Source: Bondarzewia mesenterica (Eukaryota > Basidiomycota > Agaricomycetes > Russulales > Bondarzewiaceae). Taken from it: DNA of 18,150 nucleotides. Location: contig SGPL01000039.1 in NCBI GenBank assembly GCA_004802705.1, positions 28,455 through 46,604 on the forward strand, given 5' to 3'. Made by a program: the position numbers and the translations under genes. Below, piece by piece: positions 1 through 7,763 of the stretch (positions are counted from its first letter, which is position 1; each line of letters opens with the position of its first letter). The notes under the pieces are model-generated. The model did not search any database and was not told the DNA's origin. It saw only the letters and a list, made by a program, of their open reading frames with translations.

Positions 1-315
1 TNNTNNNCNNGNNNNTNCCATNNNNGATGAATNNNTCNNCNNNNGCAGGTNCACGCCACAAGCCTCCGCCATTTTTGGACACTTTTGCTGATGTCCCTCA
101 GTCGTTTTATTCCCTCCTACGAGACGGACAACTGAGGTGAGCTCCATACTTTATTGCTCCTTGTGCTACTCGTACTTACTCCTACTCGTAGCGTGACTCG
201 CGTGTTTGCTTGTTCTACAGGTACAACTAATTCAGTCGTTTTATTCCCTCCTACGAGACGGACGACTGAGCGTGACTCGCGTGTTTGCTCGTTCTACAGA
301 TCATCTCTCACAACA
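1..315 (+). repeat. 3' portion of a copia-type LTR (R/U5)
   Basis: The LTR is judged to end with CA at 314-315 because a primer-binding site follows directly. It contains a direct repeat: a 39-bp block at 98-136 recurs at 232-270 with one difference, and a 29-bp block at 192-220 recurs at 271-299 with one difference. In the first copy the two blocks are separated by 55 bases (137-191). In the second they touch. The motif CCCTCAGTCG at the start of the first copy is shared with the solo LTR at 12714-13045, which suggests related LTR families. The U3 part is not in the window. Confidence 0.65.
137..191 (+). other. Intron-like GT-AG segment in the copia LTR
   Basis: This 55-nt segment begins GTGAG and ends TAG. 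A branch-point-like TACTTAC lies at 173-179, one mismatch from TACTAAC and 12 nt before the 3' end. It is exactly the piece missing from the second copy of the surrounding repeat. An alternative 3' splice site is TTCTACAG, ending at 220. Splicing is inferred and not shown. Confidence 0.45.
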
Positions 316-330
316 GGTTATGGGCCCTGC
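316..330 (+). promoter_or_regulatory. Primer-binding site for a half initiator tRNA-Met
   Basis: GGTTATGGGCCC at 316-327 directly follows the LTR. It is the reverse complement of the conserved anticodon-arm sequence GGGCCCATAACC of eukaryotic initiator tRNA-Met. Copia elements are known to prime reverse transcription from the 5' half of this tRNA, so the site both marks the LTR boundary and supports the copia assignment. Confidence 0.65.
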
Positions 331-457
331 TTGTCGCTATTGAAGATCAGAACATCAAACCTACTGAACGCTCTTGTCCTACAAGTCTCACCCCGAGCCT
401 CGACTCACTCGTGAATATTGAAAAGGAGAACCGATAAAATTTTCCCGCCTTAGCAAA

Positions 458-1975
458 ATGTCGACTGGGCTTTCCTCATCCCTTGGGGTGTATATCCTCC
501 CCGAGGCAGAGCGCCTCACGATGGCTAATTGGGCAGATTGGATGCCACGAGTATACACTGTCTGCCAAGTACGAGGATTAGAACCTTACTTGCTTGGTAC
601 TATACTTTCCCCTTCGTAAAATGTTTCCCCGACTGCTTTACCTCCGACACCAACCCCTGCGCCTGTACCTGCACCTGCCGGTGAGGCACCCACAGCTGCG
701 GCAGCACCTGCTGTGGCCATACCTGCTGCTGCGGCAATGCTCGCCCTTCCAATCCTGCCTACAGGACCTGTGCTGCCACCTTCTCAAGCATCGCCTTACA
801 GTGTCACACCTCTCTCAGCATTCTTCCCTATCTATCCCCCAACTGCACCTGCTGGTGCTGGTGCTCCTGTTACATATGCGGCAACCAATACTGAATGGTG
901 AGAGCGCGATACTTTGGCTCACGCGCATATTATCCTCAACGTCGCTGACATCCCAAGCTCAGGGCTGCATACTGCCGGTTCTGCCGCTGATGCGTGGCGG
1001 TCATTGCGCAATCGGTTCGAGCTCCGTGACCCGATTGTTGTTCAGGATATGCGTATGCGCCTCGCATCCACTTGGTATGTTGATGGAACGGTGGTCACGG
1101 AGCACTTTAAAACTCTGCGAATGCTCCGTGATACCGCGAATCGTGCTGGTGCTGCAATATCTGAGGGGGAGTTCTGTCAGATGGCCCTGATGACATTCCC
1201 TGTTGATGGGGTCTTAGGGACAGTTGTAATGACTCTCCTTACCTGTCAGGACTCAATGGTAGCCGAGTCGGTCCTCTCATCGCAAGAAGCGCAGATCCGT
1301 GCGAGTGCACTCCGCCGCACAAATCTTCCTGCTGTTGGCAATTCTCCCATTGTGGCAGGGACTGCACTCGTCGCCACCCAACGTCCACGTTGTGGCCACT
1401 GCAATAAACTCGGCCACCCAACCGATAAATGTTGGGTGGATGGCGGAGCAGCAGAACATAGGCGACCTGAATGGTGGGGTAGACGTCGGAATCGTGGACA
1501 GAACACAGAATCTGATGGTACGACTCACCATGATGCTAACCTTGCACTGGGACCCAACATCACATTCGTCGCCAGCCACAACCCTCCCATGACCACTGGG
1601 CTGGCTATCTACAGTGATTCTGGAGCAATGTTCCACTACTTTGCGGATCGAAGGGACTTCGTTATCTACGAGCCCCTGTCACAACCCGCTGAGGGTCGTG
1701 CGGCTGGGCCTGGTGGATTTACAGTTGCTGGAAAAGGGATCATTGTTAAGGATGCCATTATCCAAGGGAAGCGTGTCACACGCACACTGAGCACAATTCA
1801 CGCGCCCGACATGGGCCAGAACTTGCTATCGACACGTCAATTCGACCATGAGGGGGGGCGTGTATGGACGAAAGGTGGACGCACCGTTGTCGTGGATGCT
1901 ACTGGCCGTCATTTGTTCGAAAGCATGGTCTCCACCTCAGGCCTCCACATTATTCAGTCCCTTGATATAGTCTAA
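458..1975 (+). pseudogene. gag: Copia gag-protease, broken by stops
   Basis: A single frame runs from ATG 458 to TAA 1973, about 505 codons, interrupted by TAA at 617 and TGA at 899. After the first stop comes an Ala/Pro-rich linker (about 620-890). From 900 to 1350 the frame reads like a copia gag of the Retrotran_gag_2/UBN2 type, with the AWRSL...F and HFKTLRMLRD patterns. A CX2CX4HX4C zinc knuckle lies at about 1391-1432. The aspartic protease follows, with the catalytic Asp in DSGA at 1616 and the later APDMGQNLLSTRQF block typical of copia proteases. The stop at 1973 is followed by about 20 further plausible in-frame codons before similarity is lost, so it may also be a mutation. The protein would package RNA and cleave the polyprotein, but this copy cannot. 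Confidence 0.8.
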
Positions 1976-2094
1976 GACGGACTAGCCGAACGTGCATTCT
2001 CGCCGATTGAGACTGTCCAGCGGACCTGGGCCCAACCAGTATCTTGTCGAGGTTTTACACGATTGGGCCCAACATTTTAGTGAGTTGGTTTGAG

Positions 2095-2565
2095 ACTGTT
2101 GGGCCCAGCAAGGTGAAGAATAGCATTAGGGGGTCCTCCATGACTATCTGAGATAGGTGGGCCCAGCAGAATGCAAAATAGCATGGGGGGTCCTCGGCGA
2201 TCATCTGAGATGGGTGGGCCCAGCAATATGAAAAATAATGTGAGGGTCATTAGTGACCATCTAAGATGGGTGGGCTTAGCAAAATTAAAAATAGCTCGGT
2301 AGTCATCGGTGACCGTCTGAGATGGGTGGGCCCAGCAAAATAAAAAACAGCTCAGCGGTTATTGGCGACCATCTAAGATGGCTGTGCCGATCAATATGAA
2401 AAATAGCTCAGTGGTCATCGGCGACCATCTAAGTGGGCTGTGCCGACCAATATGAAAAATCGCTCGGTGGTTGTCGGTGACTATCTGAGAGGGCTGGGCC
2501 AACTAATATGAAAAATAGCTCAGCAATCATTGGTGACCATCTGAGACAGCTGGGCTGAGAGCCTA
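2095..2565. repeat. Tandem array of a 56-58 bp unit, about 8 copies
   Basis: The anchor motif CAGCA (with variants) recurs at about 2106, 2164, 2221, 2277, 2333, 2388, 2445 and 2501, giving spacings of 58, 57, 56, 56, 55, 57 and 56. Each unit has the form GGGTGGGCCCAGCAAAATGA, then AAATAGCTCGG, then TGGTCATCGGYGACCATCTR. The 5' units keep GGGCCCAGCA while the 3' units drift to GCTGTGCCGA-type variants. No coding frame survives across units. Confidence 0.85.
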
Positions 2566-2815
2566 TTCAGTGCCTTTGTATGGTCCAGCTGAACCTGCTT
2601 TTTGCCCAATGCTGACGGTCGGCTGAGCATTAGCTGAGCAGGCATATGAGCCTTGCCTGCTCACCGTTTACTGTGTCTGACAGTTCAGCTGAGATTCTCG
2701 GGGAAGGTAATGAGGTTGGGCTAGTGAGTGATAGCCTGGTCGAGACTTTTGGGAAAGGTAAGGGGTCGAGCTGGCTCACCGTTGATTGTTTTTAACAGCC
2801 CAGCCGAGATTCTTA
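2566..2815. other. Gap between the arrays with a diverged two-copy repeat
   Basis: No gene is visible. A segment of about 39 bp at 2660-2698 recurs imperfectly at 2777-2815, about 117 bp downstream. Both copies start CTCACCGTT, pass through a CAG, and end GAGATTCT. GCTGAGCA occurs twice at about 2620-2640. The second copy leads straight into the 160-bp satellite. Confidence 0.5.
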
Positions 2816-3712
2816 GATTCTTCCTCAGGAAGGTGTAGAACTTTGCCAAATGGCTTCAGCTTCAGCCAGCATGGATTCTACATTATAATAGCTTCTTGCC
2901 CATATGCCACACTTGTATATTCATCCCCGCTGGCACTTGTGTTGTATTTACAATGATATTTATCGGTGTGATTGCTGTTCTTCCCCGAGAAGGTGTAGAA
3001 CTTCGCGAATGGCTTCGGCATCAGTGAGCATGGATTCTGCATCAAAATGGCTTCAGGCCGACATATAAAACTTGTATATTCATCCCCACCGGCACTTGTG
3101 CCAGATTTACAATGATATTCACCGATGTGATCGCTGTTCTTCCCCAAGAAGGTGCAGGACTTCACTGAACGGCTTCGGCGTCGGCCAGCGTGAATTCTAC
3201 ATCACAATGCCTTCCTGCCCATATATACAACTTGTATATTCATCCCCGCTGGGACTTGTGCTGGATTTACAATGATGTTCACCAGTGTGATCACTGTTCT
3301 TCACTGAGAAGGTGTATGACTTTGCCGAAAGGCTTCGTCATCAGCGAGCATGGATTCTGCATCAAAATAGCTTCGGGCTGACATATAATACTTATATATT
3401 CATCCCCGCTCGGACTTGTGCTGGATTTACAATGGTGTTCACCAGTGTGATCACTGTTCTTCACCGAGAAGGTGTAGGACTTTGCCGAAAGGCTTCGGCA
3501 TCGGTGAGCGTGGATTCTGCATTAAAATATCTTCAGGCCGACATATAATACTTGTATATTCATCCCCGCTCGGACTTGTGCTGGATTTACAATGGTGTTC
3601 ACCAGTGTGATCACCGTTCTTCACCGAGAAGGTGCAGGACTTTGCCGAAAGGCTTTGGCATCGGTGAGCATGGATTCTGCATCAAAATAGCTTTGGGCTG
3701 ACATATAATTAT
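2815..3712. repeat. 160-bp satellite, about 5.6 copies
   Basis: The anchor TGGATTCTRCAT (TGAATTCTACAT in one unit) is found at 2872, 3031, 3191, 3351, 3511 and 3671, so the period is 160 bp with one unit of 159. Each unit also has CTTGTATATTCATCCCCGCT, TGTGCTGGATTTACAATG and GAGAAGGTGTAGGACTTTGC blocks. Units 3-6 are more alike than units 1-2, as expected if the array grew or was homogenised from its right side. Open frames cross the array in several phases, but 160 is not a multiple of three, so they are not protein repeats. Confidence 0.9.
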
Positions 3713-3939
3713 GATTCTCGATTAGGGAATCGTTACTTATGCCGAGAACATGGGCCATTTTGACCCCCCCCAGAATCGTTGCACTAGTGAACTACAAATC
3801 GCATTAGAGTCGAAACTAGTCTCATTACAAACTGGTAAGAAACTGACAACTACGCTCGCTTCAATTTCACTGTAGGTTTTCTTCACCGGTTAACCGGTAA
3901 TCTAATTCACCAGTAAGTTACCCAGTCTTCGCATTCTAG
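3713..3939. other. Non-coding spacer with a perfect palindrome
   Basis: No open frame of note is visible. The 14-bp palindrome ACCGGTTAACCGGT lies at 3885-3898, followed by a partial echo (CACCAGTAAGTTACCC) at 3909. A run of C lies at about 3763-3771. A GT-AG segment at about 3835-3875 could be an intron of a 5' exon of the next gene, but I could not build a frame through it. Confidence 0.4.
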
Positions 3940-4677
3940 TCGAACTACATTCTCTCTCTACTAAACTCAAGTCTCTCGTCTCAACCTGCTCAAAACCCCC
4001 TCGTCATCGCGGTGCCCCATGGAAGCACTCAACACGGAGCGGACAGCTGGAAGGGTACAAAGGAGATAAAAGCAAGGAAGATCGAAGTGAGTGTATACAT
4101 TTTTTCTGCATACTAATGATGTTACCCAGTCATCATACACACCTCCAGCTTGCTGTTCCAACACAGCGGGTTCTTGTTCTCCTCTCAGTACATCCCCAGT
4201 GCAATCGTTTCATCATGATGTCAGTTCGTACTCTTCCGTCCCATCCTTAGCCCCGCCATTTCAACACGATAGGGCTTCATGCTCACCCAGCACGTTCCCA
4301 GCCCCTTGTTTTGAGACGGCGGATTCCACTTGGGCCATGAACGCATTCTTGTATGTCTGACATTTTCACGCATACATGGGCCTCGCGCTTACCTACCTTT
4401 CACCAGGACCATACCGAATTCAGTTAGTGCTATCTCTGCCTCTAGCCAGTATGCTACCAAATCTCATCTCGCAGACTCCGAGGGTGACTTCGCCACTACT
4501 GTAGATTTCCTCGAACTCCTGCAGCGCAAGTTGGCTGCCACCATACCCGACTTCAAGTCCATTTTTCCTGCTGGCCCCGGTGCTCCCCACAGTGCGATGC
4601 AGATGAGGCACGCAAGTACTACTGTTTCGCCTACACGTCTGTCGCTAGTCGACTCGGACACTCAAGTGCTTCCATGA
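3940..4677 (+). CDS. Unrecognised Ser/Pro-rich protein, spliced, 5' end open
   Basis: Three exons join in one frame: 3940-4086 (open at its 5' side, no in-frame ATG seen), 4130-4350 and 4407-4677, ending in TGA at 4675. The 43-nt intron 4087-4129 has GTGAGT, an ATACTAATG branch point and CCCAG. The 56-nt intron 4351-4406 has GTATGT, CTGAC and CCAG. The phases match (0, then 2+1). The middle exon is rich in Ser, Pro and Cys. The last exon has a more ordered stretch, FATTVDFLELLQRKLAATI, that could be a helix. I do not recognise the family. The stop overlaps a candidate start (ATGA at 4674-4677) of the next gene, so the two could be one gene whose joining intron I have misread. Confidence 0.4.
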
Positions 4678-5775
4678 GTTCGACGGAGTCTTCAGGGTGC
4701 GTACTTCTCTGCTCTTTAAAAATGTTTGAGGGTGCTAATGGATGCTTCCCAAGTAGATTCGAATCTTCAAATGCCGCAGTGGGTCATCAAGCAGAGGCCG
4801 CGCTACCCTTCCCGCATTTTGGTACGCATCCAAAGTCAACCCTGCGTTATTATTATCTCTCTTACCATCTCTTTGAAGACCAGTTCCATCCCCCAGTTCG
4901 CTCAACGTCCTCTCTTCTGCGCACCTTCTGGCCTTTGCGATGGACTCTTCATGAGAGGATTTCCCTCAAGTGTCGATAGATACGCAATAAGATTGGCAAC
5001 GCATCAGAGACAACTTCTCCCAAGCATTATACGCGCGATTGGACGAGCATCTAGTGCTCAATAATCTCACTGAACACAAATCCGTCTTTCTCCTTCATGC
5101 TCAGCAGGTTCATATCTCGACTGGCCACTTTCTTCCTCCCTCGTGCTAAGTAGTGATATCATGGCAGACCATAGACTCGACGTCTGGCAAGGCCCGACCA
5201 AATGTACGTGTAAATGGACAGATACTTGAAGAGTTGAACGGGGATAGAGAAGGTACGTAGGGATGCCATGGGATCCTGACTTGATCCTGACTCCCTTTCT
5301 CTTGCACTTCCAGAGGCTGAGATATTCGATGAAGCTTTGGACAGACATATCTGGTCCCTCTCCAACCACCACCTCATTTCCAATCGCGAGATGGCCATGA
5401 AATGTCGCACGAGGCCGCAGGAGGTAGTCACGCTCCTGAAAGACCTGCTACAGCATCAGCATGCTGAGGAGGACATTATTGAAGACTCAGTCGAGGACGA
5501 TATGATGGTTACTGGTGATGATATTGATGGTGGGCAGTATTTTTTTGGTATCGCTTTTACATCTTACATTGTGAATCAAAGACGAGAGACTTGCTGAGAT
5601 GGAGAGAACTTTCCAAGAAGTCTGCGCAATATCCGAGGGCTTGCATCAAGTACGTTGCATCATTATACACATGCCCACAATAACTGATTCCTATTGTCAG
5701 AAGGCTCAAACACAACTCGAGCAGTCGAAACAGCTCCAATCCGCCGACAAAGAGATCCGAGCCCTGAAGAACTGA
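4674..5775 (+). CDS. Mis14/Nsl1-like kinetochore protein, spliced
   Basis: Five well-supported exons join without a frame break: 4992-5107, 5168-5252, 5314-5529, 5582-5649 and 5701-5775 (TGA at 5773). The introns are 60, 61, 52 and 51 nt, bounded by GT and AG, and every phase fits. The product of about 186 residues or more has DWQRIRDNF...ARLDEHL, then ARPNVRVNG, FDEALDRHIWSL, an acidic stretch, and a Gln/Glu/Lys-rich coiled-coil-like C-terminus. The VNG and FDE(A/T)L blocks recall the Mis14/Nsl1 subunit of the Mis12 kinetochore complex, which links centromeric chromatin to the Ndc80 complex. This match is from memory of the family. The N-terminus is uncertain: exons 4674-4696 and 4754-4821 with introns 4697-4753 and 4822-4991 keep the frame (MSSTESSG start), but the last of these introns is 170 nt, unlike the others. 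The gene looks intact, in contrast to everything around it. Confidence 0.55.
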
Positions 5776-5958
5776 CAGTCGACATCTCTTCTTGTATCTG
5801 TATAGATTTATACTTACTTGTGACTGTAGAAGACATCTTAGTATGTATTTTTGTTTTGTTTTTCATGAGACAGCCATTGCAATGCCATGAAAATATCAGT
5901 ATAATTCTCAGACATATGGACAATAGGAATCGTGAAGCGTGAGCAAAACACCGCACCA

Positions 5959-6204
5959 TCATGACTCTCTGAAACCTACCTGACCGCTGCCTCGACTGAA
6001 CCCACCATGACCACTACCATGACTGTCACCACGACTGCCTCCAAATCCACCTCTTGAACCTCCCTGCCCACGATCACTGAACGAACCTCTTCCCCCTCCC
6101 CTGCTGAATGCTCCATGGCCACGTGGGCCTCCTCTTCCCCCTGTTGCACCATGACCCCACCCGCCAGCTCCACCGTGACCATCACATTTTTCTATTTTGT
6201 ACAT
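5959..6204 (-). CDS. RGG/Gly-rich low-complexity ORF
   Basis: The minus strand is open for 81 codons rich in Gly, Arg, Ser and His, with repeated RGG, GGSRGG and GHGG units. Such tails occur in RNA-binding proteins such as GAR1, fibrillarin and RGG-box hnRNPs. No folded domain is seen on either side, and an AG that could serve as a 3' splice site lies just upstream of the Gly-rich part on the minus strand. It could therefore be one exon of a larger gene or a fragment of one. On that strand GTAGGT near 5980 could be a 5' splice site. The overlapping minus-strand frame is a shadow. The specific protein cannot be named. Confidence 0.35.
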   Translation of the reverse strand: MYKIEKCDGHGGAGGWGHGATGGRGGPRGHGAFSRGGGRGSFSDRGQGGSRGGFGGSRGDSHGSGHGGFSRGSGQVGFRES

Positions 6205-6388
6205 TGATCAGTATCATATCTAATGAAAGATTGAGAAGATAAATCATGTACTGATGCCTGAGAGGATCATATGTGATTCGCAATCAAAACATACACCGTG
6301 AAATGAAGAAAAAGCACATGGGTATCCATCGAGGTATCCATTGAGGCCACAGGCACTACAATCACCTTTGGTCCCTCATTCGACGGGC
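6205..6388. other. Intergenic stretch
   Basis: No gene is supported. The only visible structure is an adjacent imperfect duplication, GGTATCCATCGAGG followed by GGTATCCATTGAGG, at about 6320-6350. Confidence 0.4.
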
Positions 6389-6625
6389 ATGTCAGGAAAT
6401 TCTCAGTCAACGGCTGCGACGGTGATGCAGGCTTCGACTAATGCTGTGAGTGGTGAATTGTGGGGGTGGAGGGCGAAAGCGGGCTAGGTCTAGGCTGGCG
6501 TGCACCCGCCGTTCATGTTTAAGCCTACTGCGCATGGGCGGGCATCGCCTGTAAGTGAGGGCAGAATTTATGATGTTGTTAATACACACTTTCAGAGAGG
6601 TGCTTCTACCATTCTGACACTTTAA
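6389..6625 (+). CDS. Possible tiny spliced ORF, 47 residues
   Basis: Exons 6389-6445, 6494-6550 and 6596-6625 join in phase 0. The two introns, 48 and 45 nt, have GTGAGT...TAG and GTAAGT...TTTCAG borders. The product starts MSGNSQSTAATVMQAS, contains a Pro/Phe-rich middle and ends at TAA 6623. Two near-consensus introns that both keep the frame open are unlikely by chance, but the protein is very short and unrecognised. It could be the 5' end of a longer gene destroyed by later insertions. Confidence 0.3.
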
Positions 6626-6714
6626 AAGAGGACGTGACCGCGCGCAATATGATAACTAAGTGAGCAAACAAATGGTCACCTTGTCATCGCTTTGCATCTC
6701 TCCACCTAACAACC

Positions 6715-7763
6715 ATGCCCTACATTGCACTTGACGTGCTCACACTCAACTACTTCTTCACAACTATGGCAGATTACATATCATCTGCTGTAGAAAGGCT
6801 GAATTCAGCTGTAGTGAGTGTTTCTTCTTTATTACACTAAATTTCTGTCCTTTTCTGTTATAGACTCTGCAGCTGTATAACCTGCTTCAAGGCCTTCTTA
6901 TGGCCATTGCCAACTGCAGGGATTGCTGGCAGGGCCTGAATGGGATAACAGATACTCTGGTATGTGCTGTACCACTTATTCTTTTGCACAAAGTTCTGAT
7001 TCAAAGCAGAAACACCTGTTCTTACAATATATCCCTGCCCTATCCCTGCAGCTCACTTGCATGTTTTTTGTGGTGAGTCTACTATATTGCATAAATCAAA
7101 CTTGAGATTATTGACATGCTTTATATTTAGATATTGTTTTTAGTATTTTTCTTTACATTTATTTTGTATTTTTTGGTTTATTATGCTAGAAGGCATATGA
7201 ATAAAGGCAAAAGCCACATTAAGTTATCCAAAGGGATATCACAGTGTAACTACCAGCATAGAAAGTGCACAAATTGGTTGAAACCACCACTCTGTCAGAA
7301 GACTATGCAAAAGCAAAACCAGAAGGCTTACAAAGAAAAAACATACAAAGAAAAAACATATAAAGAAATGATATATATGATATTAATCACAATTTGCATC
7401 ACAAAAATATGCACTAATTACTATTCATATGCAAATTCAAAATATCACAATGAAAGTGATATATCCTTGACTTTCATGAATACCACATCTCTTACATCGT
7501 CATATACAAAAATTATGCGTGTAAGATTATGCATTGAGCATGTGCAATGCAATAAATACATGTATCATACATTACTTGCTCAAACATTCAAATATATTAC
7601 CCCGTGTTTGCTGATTATATCATGCTATCATAATTTTACCTATAATATGCAAGCTAAAAAAGAAATAAAAAAAATAAAAAAAAATAAAATACACAAATAC
7701 AAGTTAGAGGTGCTACTTCAGATAAAAAAGGGCGAAAATATAGTTGGCTGTATAAAGAATTAG
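6715..7763 (+). CDS. Spliced single-pass membrane protein next to the Helitron gene, unknown function
   Basis: Four exons, 6715-6813, 6864-6959, 7052-7072 and 7131-7763, join in phase 0 to give 282 residues ending at TAG 7761. The introns are 50 nt (GTGAGT...TATAG with CTAA), 92 nt (GTATGT...TGCAG) and 58 nt (GTGAGT...TTTAG). The junction of exons 3 and 4 creates one hydrophobic stretch, CMFFVILFLVFFF and onward to FLVYYARR, a clear membrane span followed by positive charge, so the C-terminal part probably faces the cytosol. That part is Lys/Tyr/Asn/Ile-rich with a KTYKEKTYKE repeat and a Lys-rich end. Exons 1-2 have ordinary base composition while exon 4 is A+T-rich like the Helitron. The stop is in frame with the Rep/Hel frame that starts just downstream. 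The family is not recognised. Confidence 0.5.

Larger units (their letters stand above)
1..2050 (+). mobile_element. Truncated Ty1/copia retrotransposon, 5' part
   Basis: In order this segment holds the end of a 5' LTR, a half-tRNA-type primer-binding site, and one reading frame for gag and protease. The order LTR, PBS, gag, protease is that of Ty1/copia. Integrase, reverse transcriptase, RNase H and the 3' LTR are missing. Similarity to element coding sequence fades around 2030-2060, where a tandem array begins at a TGGGCCCA motif that is also the core of the array. The left end of the LTR lies outside the window, and the first 51 bases are largely undetermined. The element is a dead relic with two in-frame stops. 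Confidence 0.75.

Noticed and set aside
594..1190. Long plus-strand frame of 198 codons over copia gag
   Set aside because: It is an alternative frame, Leu/His-rich and without domains. The true frame is fixed by the zinc knuckle and protease motifs.
2095..2565. CRISPR-like regular array
   Set aside because: The whole unit is repeated without unique spacers, and the setting is eukaryotic.
2878..3610. Several open frames of 60-95 codons with recurring peptide on both strands
   Set aside because: They are phase-shifted readings of the 160-bp satellite. Its period is not a multiple of three, so no protein repeat can be maintained.
7078..7089. TCTACTATATTG as the Helitron 5' terminus
   Set aside because: It resembles the TCTMTAYTA-type Helitron start only loosely, and the preceding base is G, not the A expected at the insertion site. 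Without a second copy it cannot be supported.
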